From Ptiloglossa arizonensis (Eukaryota > Arthropoda > Insecta > Hymenoptera > Colletidae), in NCBI RefSeq assembly GCF_051014685.1, contig NW_027478962.1, positions 124,001 to 188,000 on the forward strand: a stretch of DNA of 64,000 nucleotides. The letters run 5' to 3'. The position numbers and the translations under genes were made by a program. Under the pieces are notes generated by a model that saw nothing but the letters and a program-made list of their open reading frames with translations, did not search any database and was not told the origin of the DNA. This document shows, piece by piece, positions 1-13,249 of this stretch (its first letter is position 1; each line of letters begins with the position of its first letter).

Positions 1-116
1 CGTTATACGTTATACGTTATACGTTATACGTTATACGTTATACGTTATACGTTATACGTTATACGTTAAACGTTATACGTTATACGTTATACGTTATACG
101 TTATACGTTATACGTT

Positions 117-175
117 ATGCGTTATACGCTATACGTTATGCGTTATAGGTCATACCTTATACGTGATACGTCATA
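117..175 (+). repeat. 56-bp signature block (first of about 50 copies)
   Basis: Eight consecutive heptamers, seven of which differ from ATACGTT. Units 1 and 4 are ATGCGTT, unit 2 is ATACGCT, unit 5 is ATAGGTC, unit 6 is ATACCTT, unit 7 ends in G and unit 8 in C. The centre AGGT-CAT-ACCT is a small inverted repeat. Other copies start at 496, 1665, 2331, 2976, 6546, 7205, 7570, 12036, 13646, 14668, 15284, 18651, 20394, 20576, 23705, 25449, 25638, 26142, 29614, 31210, 32491, 34052, 35333, 36950, 38210, 39743, 40884, 43650, 43994, 45759, 46872, 47685, 48197, 49767, 51286, 51734, 53085, 54059, 56217, 57715, 63233 and 63541. A subfamily with ATGCGTC and ATAGGAC lies at 4446, 8858, 9215, 11000, 16117, 17629, 21227 and 22683. 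Partial copies occur near 3235, 5551, 7862, 34470, 42571 and 55718. No function is known to me; it works as a marker of array history. Confidence 0.9.
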
Positions 176-1293
176 CGTTATGCGTTATAGGATATACGTT
201 ATACGTTATACGTTATGCGTTATAGGATATACGTTATACGTTATACGTTATACGTTATACGTTATACGTTATACGTTATACGTTATACGTTATATGGTTA
301 TACGTTATACGTTATACGTTATACGTTATACGTTATACGTTATACGTTATACGTTATACGTTATACGTTATACGTTATACGTTATACGTTATACGTTATA
401 CGTTATACGTTATACGTTATACGTTATACGTTATACGTTATACGTTAAACGTTATACGTTATACGTTATACGTTATACGTTATACGTTATACGTTATGCG
501 TTATACGCTATACGTTATGCGTTATAGGTCATACCTTATACGTGATACGTCATACGTTATACGTTATACGTTATACGTAATACGTTATACGTTATACGTT
601 ATACGTTATACGTTATACGTTATACGTTATACGTTATACGTTTTACGTTATACGTTATACGTTATACGATACACGTTATACGTTATACGTTATGCGTTAT
701 AGGATGAACGTTATACTTTATACGTTATGCGTTATAGGATATACGTTATACGTTATACGTTATACGTTATACGTTATACTTTATACGTTATACGTTATAC
801 GTTATACGTTATACGTTTTACGTTATACGTTATACGTTATACGATATACGTTATACGTTATACGTTATAAGTTATAGGATATATGTTATACGTTATACGT
901 TATACGTTATACGTTATACGTTATACGTTATACGTTATACGTTATACGTTATACGTTATACGTTATACGTTTTACGTTATACGTTATACCTTATACGTTA
1001 TACGTTATACGTTATACGTTATACGTTATACGTTATACGTTATACGTTATACGTTAAACGTTATACTTTATACGTTATACGTTATACGTTATACGTTATA
1101 CGTTATACGTTATACGTTATACGTTATACGTTATACGTTATACGTTATACGTTATACGTTATACGTTATACGTTATACGTTATACGTTATACGTTAGACG
1201 TTATAGGTTATACGTTAAACGTTTTACGTTATACGTTATACGTTATACGATATACGATATACGATATACGATATACGTTATACGTTATACGTT

Positions 1294-2100
1294 ATGCGTT
1301 ATATATTATACGTTATACGTTATACGTTATACGTTATGCGTTATACGTTATACGTTATACGTTATACGTTATACGTTATACGTTATACGTTATACGTTAT
1401 ACGTTATACGTTATACGTTATACGTTTTACGTTATACGTTATACGTTATACGATATACGTTATACGTTATACGTTATAAGTTATAGGATATATGTTATAC
1501 GTTATACGTTATACGTTATACGTTATACGTTATACGTTATACGTTATACGTTATACGTTATGCGTTATATGTTATACGATATACGTTATACGTTATAGGT
1601 TATACGTTATACGTTATACGTTATACGTTATACGTTATACGTTATACGTTATACGTTATACGTTATGCGTTATACGCTATACGTTATGCGTTATAGGTCA
1701 TACCTTATACGTGATACGTCATACGTTATACGTTATACGTTATACGTTATTCGTTATACGATTTACGTTATACGTTATACGTTATACGTTATACGTTATA
1801 CGTTATACGTTATACGTTATACGTTATACGTTAAACGTTATACGTTATACGTTATACGTTATACGTTATACGTTATACGTTATACGTTATACGTTATACG
1901 TTATACGTTATACGTTATACGTTATACGTTATACGTTATACGTTATACGTTATACGTTATACGTTATACGTTATACGTTATACGTTATACGTTATACGTT
2001 ATACGTTATACGTTATACGTTATAAGTTATACGTTATACGTTATACGAGATACGTTATACGTTATACGTTACACGTTATACGTTACTCGTTATACGTAAT
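1294..2100. repeat. Array segment duplicated at about 6182-6966
   Basis: The order of variant units here (ATATATT near 1300, the signature block at 1665, then a run ending in TTACACG, TTACTCG and GTAATATG near 2070-2105) recurs at 6182-6975. The offset is 4,888 at the left and 4,881 at the signature block. Both equal a multiple of seven plus two, and the two extra bases match the two 8-bp TGGTTATA units at 2193 and 2509 that lie between the copies. The signature block pair 2331 and 7205 has offset 4,874, also a multiple of seven plus two. This is a segmental duplication of about 4.9 kb inside the satellite, with gain or loss of whole units. Confidence 0.75.
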
Positions 2101-2130
2101 ATGTAATACGTTTTACGTTATAAGTTATAC
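2068..2130. repeat. Second recurrent variant block (TTACACG / TTACTCG / GTAATATG type)
   Basis: A recognisable run of variant heptamers: TTACACG, a canonical unit, TTACTCG, then GTAATATG followed by TAATACG, TTTTACG and TTATAAG units. It recurs near 6934, 35708, 36240, 41268, 51500, 53398, 55976, 56325, 57003 and 58547. It is absent from roughly 9-35 kb and dense in 51-58.6 kb. Like the 56-bp signature block, it travels as a unit and marks the larger duplications. No function can be assigned from sequence. Confidence 0.75.
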
Positions 2131-5100
2131 GTTATACGTTATACGTTATACGTTAAACGTTATACGTTATACGTTATTCGTTATATGGTTATACGTTATA
2201 CGTTATACGTTATACGTTATACGTTATACGTTATACGTTATACGTTATACGTTATACGTTATACGTTATACGTTATACGTTAAACGTTATACGTTATACG
2301 TTATACGTTATACGTTATACGTTATACGTTATGCGTTATACGCTATACGTTATGCGTTATAGGTCATACCTTATACGTGATACGTCATACGTTATGCGTT
2401 ATAGGATATACGTTATACGTTATACGTTATGCGTTATAGGATATACGTTATACGTTATACGTTATACGTTATACGTTATACGTTATACGTTATACGTTAT
2501 ACGTTATATGGTTATACGTTATACGTTATACGTTATACGTTATACGTTATACGTTATACGTTATACGTTATACGTTACACGTTATACGTTATACGTTATA
2601 CGTTATACGTTATACGTTATACGTTATACGTTATACGTTATACGTTATACGTTATACGTTATACGTTAAACGTTATACGTTATACGTTATACGTTATACG
2701 TTATACGTTATACGTTATACGTTATACGTTATACGTTTTACGTTATACGTTATACGTTATACGATATACGTTATACGTTATACGTTATAAGTTATAGGAT
2801 ATATGTTATACGTTATATGTTATACGTTATACGTTATACGTTATACGTTATACGTTATACGTTATACGTTATGCGTTATATGTTATACGATATACGTTAT
2901 ACGTTATAGGTTATACGTTATACGTTATACGTTATACGTTATACGTTATACGTTATACGTTATACGTTATACGTTATGCGTTATACGCTATACGTTATGC
3001 GTTATAGGTCATACCTTATACGTGATACGTCATACGTTATACGTTATACGTTATACGTTATACGTTATACGTTATACGTTATACGTTATACGTTATACGT
3101 TATACGTTATACGTTATACGTTATACGTTATACGTTATACCTTATACGTTAAACGTTATACGCTATACGTTATACGTTATACGTTATACGTTATACGTTA
3201 TACGTTATACGTTATACGGTATACGTTATACGTTATGCGTTATAGGTCATACCTTATACGTGATACGTCATACGTTATACGTTATACGTTATACGTTATT
3301 CGTTATACGTTTTACGTTATACGTTATACGTTATACGTTATACGTTATACGTTATACGTTATACGTTATACGTTATACGTTATACGTTATACGTTATACG
3401 TTAAGCGTTATACGTTATACGTTATACGTTATACGTTATACGTTATACGTTATACGTTACACGTTAAACGTTATACGTTATACGTAATACGTTATACGTT
3501 ATACGTTATATATTATACGTTAGACGTTATACGTTATACGTTATACGTTATACGTTATACGTTATACGTTATACGTTATACGTTATACGTTATACGTTAT
3601 ACGTTATACGTTATACGTTATACGTTATACGTTATACGTTATACGTTATACGATATACGTTATACGTTATACGTTATACGTTATACGTTATACGTTATAC
3701 GTTATACGTTATACGTTATACGTTATATGTTATACGTTATACGTTATACGTTATACGTTATACGTTATACGTTATACGTTATACGTTATACGATATACGT
3801 TATACGTTATACGTTATACGTTATACGTTATACGTTATACGTTATACGTTATACGTTATACGTTATACGTTATACGTTTTACGTTATACGTTATACGTTA
3901 TACGATATACGTTATACGTTATACGTTATGCGCTATAGGATATACGTTATACGTTATACGTTATACGTTATACGTTATACGTTATACGTTATACGTTATA
4001 CGTTATACGTTATACGTTATACGTTATACGTTATACGTTATACGTTATACGTTATACGTTATACGTTATACGCTATACGTTATACGTTATACGTTATACG
4101 TTATACGTTATACGTTATACGTTATACGTTATACGTTATACGTTATACGTTATACGTTATACGTTATACGTTATACGTTATACGTTATACGTTATACGTT
4201 ATACGTTTTACGTTATACGTTATACGTTATACGATATACGTTATACGTTATACGTTATGCGCTATAGGATATACGTTATACGTTATACGTTATACGTTAT
4301 ACGTTATACGTTATACGTTATACGTTATACGTTATACGTTATACGTTATACGTTATACGTTATACGTTATACGTTATAGGTTATACGTTATACGTTATAC
4401 GTTATACGTTATACGTTATACGTTATACGTTATACGTTATACGTTATGCGTTATACGCTATACGTTATGCGTCATAGGACATACCTTATACGTGATACGT
4501 CATACGTTATACGTTATACGTTATACGTTATTCGTTATACGTTTTACGTTATACGTTATACGTTATACGTTATACGTTATACGTTATACGTTATACGTTA
4601 TACGTTATACGTTATACGTTATACGTTATACGTTATACGTTATACGTTATACGTTATACGTTATACGTTATACGTTATACGTTATACGTTATACGTTATA
4701 CGTTATACGTTATACGTTATACGTTATACGTTATACGTTATACGATATACGTTATACGTTATACGTTATACGTTATACGTTATACGTTATACGTTATACG
4801 TTATACGTTATACGTTATACGTTATACGTTATACGTTATACGTTATACGTTATACGTTATACGTTATACGTTATACGTTATACGTTAAACGTTATACGTT
4901 ATACGTAATACGTTATACGTTATACGTTATACGTTATACGTTATACGTTATACGTTATACGTTTTACGTTATACGTTATACATTATACGTTATACGTTAT
5001 ACGTTATACGTTATACGTTATACGTTATACGTTAAACGTTATACTTTATACGTTATACGTTATACGTTATACGTTATACGTTATACGTTATACGTTATAC

Positions 5101-8100
5101 GTTATACGTTATACGTTATACGTTATACGTTATACGTTATACGTTCTACGATATACGTTATACGTTATACGTTATACGTTATACGTTATACGTTATACGT
5201 TATACGTTAAACGTTATACGTTATACGTTATACGTTCTACGATATACGTTATACGTTATACGTTGTACGTTATACGTCATACGTTATACGTTATACGTTG
5301 TACGTTATACGTCATACGTTATACGTTATACGTTATACGTTATACGTTATACGTTATACGTTATACGTTATACGTTATACGTTATACGTTTTACGTTATA
5401 CGTTATACGTTATACGATACACGTTATACGTTATACGTTATGCGTTATAGGATGAACGTTATACGTTATACGTTATGCGTTATAGGATATACGTTATACG
5501 TTATACGTTATACGTTATACGTTATACTTTATACGTTATACGTTATACGTTATGCGTTACACGCTATACGTTATGCGTTATAGGTCATACCTTATACGTG
5601 ATACGTCATACGTTATACGTTATACGTTATACGTTATTCGTTATACGTTATACGTTATACGTTATACGTTATAAGTTATACGTTATACGTTATACGTTAT
5701 ACGTTATACGTTAAACGTTATACGTTATACGTTATACGTTATACGTTATACGTTATACGTTATACGTTAAACGTTATACGTTATACGTAATACGTTATAC
5801 GTTATACGTTATACGTTATACGTTATACGTTATACGTTATACGTTTTACGTTATACGTTATACCTTATACGTTATACGTTATACGTTATACGTTATACGT
5901 TATACGTTATACGTTATACGTTATACGTTATACGTTAAACGTTATACTTTATACGTTATACGTTATACGTTATACGTTATACGTTATACGTTATACGTTA
6001 TACGTTATACGTTATACGTTATACGTTATACGTTATACGTTATACGTTATACGTTATACGTTATACGTTATACGTTATACGTTAGACGTTATAGGTTATA
6101 CGTTAAACGTTTTACGTTATACGTTATACGTTATACGATATACGATATACGATATACGATATACGTTATACGTTATACGTTATGCGTTATATATTATACG
6201 TTATACGTTATACGTTATACGTTATGCGTTATACGTTATACGTTATACGTTATACGTTATACGTTATACGTTATACGTTATACGTTATACGTTATACGTT
6301 ATACGTTTTACGTTATACGTTATACGTTATACGATATACGTTATACGTTATACGTTATAAGTTATAGGATATACGTTATACGTTATACGTTATACGTTAT
6401 ACGTTATACGTTATACGTTATACGTTATACGTTATACGTTATGCGTTATATGTTATACGATATACGTTATACGTTATAGGTTATACGTTATACGTTATAC
6501 GTTATACGTTATACGTTATACGTTATACGTTATACGTTATACGTTATGCGTTATACGCTATACGTTATGCGTTATAGGTCATACCTTATACGTGATACGT
6601 CATACGTTATACGTTATACGTTATACGTTATTCGTTATACGATTTACGTTATACGTTATACGTTATACGTTATACGTTATACGTTATACGTTATACGTTA
6701 TACGTTATACGTTAAACGTTATACGTTATACGTTATACGTTATACGTTATACGTTATACGTTATACGTTATACGTTATACGTTATACGTTATACGTTATA
6801 CGTTATACGTTATACGTTATACGTTATACGTTATACGTTATACGTTATACGTTATACGTTATACGTTATACGTTATACGTTATACGTTATACGTTATACG
6901 TTATACGTTATACGATATACGTTATACGTTATACGTTACACGTTATACGTTACTCGTTATACGTAATATGTAATACGTTTTACGTTATAAGTTATACGTT
7001 ATACGTTATACGTTATACGTTAAACGTTATACGGTATACGTTATTCGTTATATGGTTATACGTTATACGTTATACGTTATACGTTATACGTTATACGTTA
7101 TACGTTATACGTTATACGTTATACGTTATACGTTATACGTTATACGTTATACGTTAAACGTTATACGTTATACGTTATACGTTATACGTTATACGTTATA
7201 CGTTATGCGTTATACGCTATACGTTATGCGTTATAGGTCATACCTTATACGTGATACGTCATACGTTATGCGTTATAGGATATACGTTATACGTTATACG
7301 TTATGCGTTATAGGATATACGTTATACGTTATACGTTATACGTTATACGTTATACGTTATACGTTATACGTTATACGTTATATGGTTATACGTTATACGT
7401 TATACGTTATACGTTATACGTTATACGTTATACGTTATACGTTATACGTTATACGTTATACGTTATACGTTATACGTTATACGTTATACGTTATACGTTA
7501 TACGTTATACGTTATACGTTAAACGTTATACGTTATACGTTATACGTTATACGTTATACGTTATACGTTATGCGTTATACGCTATACGTTATGCGTTATA
7601 GGTCATACCTTATACGTGATACGTCATACGTTATACGTTATACGTTATACGTTTGACGTTATACGCTGTACGTTATACGTTATACGTTATACGTTATACG
7701 TTATACGTTATACGTTATACGTTATACGTTATACGTTATACGTTATACGTTATACGTTATACGTTATACCTTATACGTTAAACGTTATACGCTATACGTT
7801 ATACGTTATACGTTATACGTTATACGTTATACGTTATACGTTATACGGTATACGTTATACGTTATGCGTTATAGGTCATACCTTATACGTGATACGTCAT
7901 ACGTTATACGTTATACGTTATACGTTATTCGTTATACGTTTTACGTTATACGTTATACGTTATACGTTATACGTTATACGTTATACGTTATACGTTATAC
8001 GTTATACGTTATACGTTATACGTTATACGTTAAGCGTTATACGTTATACGTTATACGTTATACGTTATACGTTATACGTTATACGTTACACATTAAACGT

Positions 8101-11100
8101 TATACGTTATACGTAATACGTTATACGTTATACGTTATATATTATACGTTAGACGTTATACGTTATACGTTATACGTTATACGTTATACGTTATACGTTA
8201 TACGTTATACGTTATACGTTATACGTTATACGTTATACGTTATACGTTATACGTTATACGTTATACGTTATACGTTATACGATATACGTTATACGTTATA
8301 CGTTATACGTTATACGTTATACGTTATACGTCATACGTTATACGTTATACGTTATATGTTATACGTTATACGTTATACGTTATACGTTATACGTTATACG
8401 TTATACGTTATACGTTATACGATATACGTTATACGTTATACGTTATACGTTATACGTTATACGTTATACGTTATACGTTATACGTTATACGTTATACGTT
8501 ATACGTTTTACGTTATACGTTATACGTTATACGATATACGTTATACGTTATACGTTATGCGCTATAGGATATACGTTATACGTTATACGTTATACGTTAT
8601 ACGTTATACGTTATACGTTATACGTTATACGTTATACGTTATACGTTATACGTTATACGTTATACGTTATACGTTATACGTTATACGTTATACGTTATAC
8701 GTTATACGTTATACGTTATACGTTATACGTTATACGTTATACGTTATACGTTATACGTTATACGTTATACGTTATACGTTATACGTTATAGGTTATACGT
8801 TATACGTTATACGTTATACGTTATACGTTATACGTTATACGTTATACGTTATACGTTATGCGTTATACGCTATACGTTATGCGTCATAGGACATACCTTA
8901 TACGTGATACGTCATACGTTATACGTTATACGTTATACGTTATTCGTTATACGTTTTACGTTATACGTTATACGTTTTACGTTATACGTTATACGTTATA
9001 CGATATACGTTATACGTTATACGTTATGCGCTATAGGATATACGTTATACGTTATACGTTATACGTTATACGTTATACGTTATACGTTATACGTTATACG
9101 TTATACGTTATACGTTATACGTTATACGTTATACGTTATACGTTATAGGTTATACGTTATACGTTATACGTTATACGTTATACGTTATACGTTATACGTT
9201 ATACGTTATACGTTATGCGTTATACGCTATACGTTATGCGTCATAGGACATACCTTATACGTGATACGTCATACGTTATACGTTATACGTTATACGTTAT
9301 TCGTTATACGTTTTACGTTATACGTTATACGTTATACGTTATACGTTATACGTTATACGTTATACGTTATACGTTATACGTTATACGTTATACGTTATAC
9401 GTTATACGTTATACGTTATACGTTATACGTTATACGTTATACGTTATACGTTATACGTTATACGTTATACGTTATACGTTATACGATATACGTTATACGT
9501 TATACGTTATACGTTATACGTTATACGTTATACGTTATACGTTATACGTTATACGTTATACGTTATACGTTATACGTTATACGTTATACGTTATACGTTA
9601 TACGTTATACGTTATACGTTATACGTTATACGTTATACGTTATACGTTATACGATATACGTTATACGTTATACGTTATACGTTATACGTTATACGTTATA
9701 CGTTATACGTTATACGTTATACGTTATACGTTATACGATATACGTTATACGTTATACGTTATACGTTATACGTTATACGTTATACGTTATACGTTATACG
9801 TTATACGTTATATGTTATACGTTATACGTTATACGTTATACGTTATACGTTATACGTTATACGTTATACGTTATACGTTATACGTTTTACGTTATACGTT
9901 ATACGTTATACGATATACGTTATACGTTATACGTTATGCGCTATAGGATATACGTTATACGTTATACGTTATACGTTATACGTTATACGTTATACGTTAT
10001 ACGTTATACGTTATACGTTATACGTTATACGTTATACGTTATACGTTATACGTTATACGTTATACGTTATACGTTATACGTTATACGTTATACGTTATAC
10101 GTTATACGTTATACGTTATACGTTATACGTTATACGTTATACGTTATACGTTTTACGTTATACGTTATACGTTATACGATATACGTTATACGTTATACGT
10201 TATGCGCTATAGGATATACGTTATACGTTATACGTTATACGTTATACGTTATACGTTATACGTTATACGTTATAGGATATACGTTATACGTTATACGTTA
10301 TACGTTATACGTTATACGTTATACGTTATACGTTATACGTTATACGTTATACGTTATACGTTATACGTTATACGTTATACGTTATACGTTATACGTTATA
10401 CGTTATACGTTATACGTTATACGTTATACGTTATACGTTATACGTTATACGTTATACGTTATACGTTATACGTTATACGTTATACGTTTTACGTTATACG
10501 TTATACGTTATACGATATACGTTATACGTTATACGTTATGCGCTATAGGATATACGTTATACGTTATACGTTATACGTTATACGTTATACGTTATACGTT
10601 ATACGTTATACGTTATACGTTATACGTTATACGTTATACGTTATACGTTATACGTTATACGTTATACGTTATACGTTATACGTTATACGTTATACGTTAT
10701 ACGTTATACGTTATACGTTATACGTTATACGTTATACGCTATACGTTATACGTTATACGTTTTACGTTATACGTTATACGTTATACGATATACATTATAC
10801 GTTATACGTTATGCGCTATAGGATATACGTTATACGTTATACGTTATACGTTATACGTTATACGTTATACGTTATACGTTATACGTTATACGTTATACGT
10901 TATACGTTATACGTTATACGTTATACGTTATAGGTTATACGTTATACGTTATACGTTATACGTTATACGTTATACGTTATACGTTATACGTTATACGTTA
11001 TGCGTTATACGCTATACGTTATGCGTCATAGGACATACCTTATACGTGATACGCCATACGTTATACGTTATACGTTATACGTTATTCGTTATACGTTTTA

Positions 11101-12316
11101 CGTTATACGTTATACGTTATACGTTATACGTTATACGTTATACGTTATACGTTATACGTTATACGTTATACGTTATACGTTATACGTTATACGATATACG
11201 TTATACGTTATACGTTATACGTTATACGTTATACGTTATACGTTATACGTTATACGTTATACGTTATATGTTATACGTTATACGTTATACGTTATACGTT
11301 AGACGTTATAGGTTATACGTTAAACGTTTTACGTTATACGTTATACGTTATACGATATACGTTATACGTTATACGTTATGCGTTATAGGATATACGTTAT
11401 ACGTTATACGTTATACGTTATACGTTATACGTTATACGTTATACGTTATACGTTATACGTTAAACGTTATACGTTATACGTTATACGTTATACGATGTAC
11501 GTTATACGTTATACGTTGTACGTTATACGTTATACGTTATACGTTATACGTTATACGTTATACGTTAAACGTTATACGTTATACGTTATACGTTCTACGA
11601 TATACGTTATACGTTATACGTTGTACGTTATACGTCATACGTTATACGTTATACGTTATACGTTATACGTTAAACTTTATACGTTATACGTTATACGTTA
11701 TACGTTATACGTTATACGTTATACGATATACGTTATTCGATATACGTTTGACGTTATACGCTGTACGTTATACGTTATACGTTATACGTTATACGTTTTA
11801 CGTTATACGTTATACGTTATACGTTATACGTTATACGTTATACGTTATACGTTATACGTTATACGTTATACGTTATACGTTAAACGTTATACGTTATACG
11901 TTATACGTTATACGTTATACGTTATACGTTATACGTTACACGTTAAACGTTATACGTTATACGTAATACGTTATACGTTATACGTTATACGTTATACGTT
12001 AGACGTTATACGTTATACGTTATACGTTATACGTTATGCGTTATACGCTATACGTTATGCGTTATAGGTCATACCTTATACGTGATACGTCATACGTTAT
12101 ACGTTATACGTTATACGTTATACGTTATACGTTATACGTTATACGTTATACGTTATACGTTATACGTTATACGTTATACGTTATACGTTATACGTTATAC
12201 GTTATACGTTATACGTTATACGTTATACGTTATACGTTATACGTTATACGTTATACGTTATACGTTATACGTTATGCGTTATACGTTATATGTTATACGT
12301 TATGCGTTATACGCTA

Positions 12317-12318
12317 TA
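12317..12318. other. TA target-site duplication, left copy (mariner)
   Basis: The dinucleotide TA directly precedes the left inverted terminal repeat, inside a CGCTATA unit of the satellite. The matching TA is at 13248-13249. TA duplication is the hallmark of Tc1/mariner insertion. Removing 12319-13249 restores an uninterrupted heptamer phase. Confidence 0.95.
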
Positions 12319-12345
12319 CTACCTTGATCAAAAAGTTCTAGGACT
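12319..12345 (+). repeat. Left inverted terminal repeat of mariner
   Basis: The 27-base terminus begins CTACCTTGATC. It is the reverse complement of 13221-13247 except at 12338, where it has C and the right arm implies T. The transposase would bind here. The near-identity of the arms suggests a fairly young insertion or selection before insertion. Confidence 0.95.
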
Positions 12346-12511
12346 GTCCCCCGTGTGTCGCTGTCAATCACCCGATTGTTTCTTTTTTTTTTTGTTAGGT
12401 TACCATATCTGTCATTAACACTTCCTTCCAATTTCAGCATCATAGCTTGATATTTGTAAAAGTTACGTTGTACTGAGCACATCTCCTTTGTTCGTGTCTT
12501 CGATTTTGAAA

Positions 12512-13194
12512 ATGGCATCATTTGAGCATCAACGAGTTTGCATTCCAAAGCCGAATCCGACCTAACATTTATTAAACGTATCATCACTGGAGATGAGACG
12601 TGGATTTATGAGTATGACACACAATCCAGACATCAAGCGAGTGAATGGCGTGCACCGGAAGAGCTGAGACCGAAAAAACCACGTCGTTTTCAGTCAAGAA
12701 AGAAGGCGATGCTCACGGTTTTCATGGATTACAATGGTGTTGTGCATCAAGAATTCTTGCCAGAAAAACAGACAGTCAACAAAGAATATTATTTGGGCGT
12801 TTTGAGACGTTTGCGCGAAGCAATTCGTCAAAAAAGGCCAGATTTGTGGGCAAAGAACTCGTGGATTTTGCACCACGATAACGCACCGGCGCACAATGCG
12901 ATCCTTATCCGCGAGTTTTTGACGAAAAACAACACGAACACTATCCAGCAGCCTTCAAATTCACCAGATCTGGCTCCCTGCGACTTTTTTCTGTTCAACC
13001 GAATTAAAAAACCGCTTCGCGGAACGCGTTACAGTACCCGAGAGGAGGTCATGACAAAATCGAAGACGGCTCTGATGGACATACCGAAAATTGAGTACCA
13101 GCGGTGTTTCGAGGATTGGATCAAGCGCTGGCGCAAGTGCATTGCAGTCAATGGGGACTACTTTGAAGGGGACCATATCGATTTGGACGAATAA
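12512..13194 (+). pseudogene. Mariner transposase, internally deleted, catalytic domain retained
   Basis: An ATG at 12512 opens a short frame (MASFEHQRVCI...) that resembles the normal N-terminus of mariner transposases but stops at 12563-12565. In another frame, from 12538 (after a stop at 12523) to 13194, 218 residues read through the catalytic domain. Counting from 12538, the first aspartate is D19 in TGDETW, the second is D114 in HHDNAPAH and the third is D149 in CDFFLF. The last two are separated by 34 residues, giving the DD34D signature. The C-terminal WxKRWxKC and GDYFEGD motifs are present. Roughly 130 residues of the paired-type DNA-binding region and linker are lost, and the deletion junction near 12540-12552 also shifts the frame. 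There is no proper start in the long frame. Nearly all catalytic features survive, but it cannot make a normal transposase. The class is clear; the subfamily was not determined. Confidence 0.93.
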
Positions 13195-13215
13195 ATTTAT
13201 ATTTTTGATTTTATG

Positions 13216-13221
13216 AATAAA
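13216..13221 (+). promoter_or_regulatory. Poly(A) signal AATAAA of mariner transposase
   Basis: AATAAA lies 22 bases after the transposase stop codon and overlaps the inner edge of the right terminal repeat by one base, a common arrangement in compact mariners. Confidence 0.6.
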
Positions 13222-13247
13222 GTCCTAAAACTTTTTGATCAAGGTAG
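13221..13247 (-). repeat. Right inverted terminal repeat of mariner
   Basis: Reverse complement of the left arm (12319-12345) at 26 of 27 positions. It ends in ...CAAGGTAG and is followed at once by the TA duplication. Confidence 0.95.
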
Positions 13248-13249
13248 TA
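13248..13249. other. TA target-site duplication, right copy (mariner)
   Basis: The second copy of the duplicated TA. After it the satellite resumes with six canonical units and a CGGTATA unit. This is the same count as in the undisturbed paralogous site after 13936. Confidence 0.95.

Larger units (their letters stand above)
1..12318. repeat. Heptamer satellite array, block I
   Basis: Head-to-tail tandem array of the 7-bp unit ATACGTT, continuing past the left edge of the window. One G and one C per seven bases gives about 29% GC, with one CpG in every unit. Most units are identical. Frequent single-change forms are CGTTAAA, CGTTTTA, CGATATA, CGTTATG, CGCTATA, CGTTACA and CGTAATA. Signature blocks of eight units start at 117, 496, 1665, 2331, 2976, 4446, 6546, 7205, 7570, 8858, 9215, 11000 and 12036. 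Single-base phase shifts occur at 8-bp TGGTTATA units near 294, 2193, 2509, 7052 and 7380. The heptamer contains no stop codon in any + frame, whereas every minus frame meets TAA each 21 bases, so long + frames here (for example 8904-11966) are not evidence of genes. No host gene is seen in this stretch. Confidence 0.98.
12319..13247 (+). mobile_element. Mariner-type DNA transposon, internally deleted (MITE-like derivative)
   Basis: A 929-bp element with 27-bp inverted terminal repeats that differ at one position, flanked by TA duplications. It encodes the catalytic C-terminal part of a DD34D mariner transposase on the + strand and has a poly(A) signal before the right terminus. Autonomous mariners are about 1.3 kb with a transposase near 345 residues. 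Here the segment between the start codon region (12512) and the first catalytic motif is largely missing, so most of the helix-turn-helix DNA-binding part is gone. It could be mobilised only if a full-length relative supplied transposase. The 5' untranslated part holds a T-rich tract near 12379-12391. The moderately AT-rich composition differs sharply from the surrounding satellite. Confidence 0.95.

Noticed and set aside
8904..11966. 1,020-codon open frame (and dozens of similar + strand frames)
   Set aside because: Pure translation of the heptamer; no start context, composition or domain of a real protein, and the same residues appear in all three frames.
12300..12587. Minus-strand 95-codon frame over the left end of the mariner
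   Set aside because: It crosses the satellite junction and the terminal repeat, and lies antisense to the transposase remnant; no recognisable domain.
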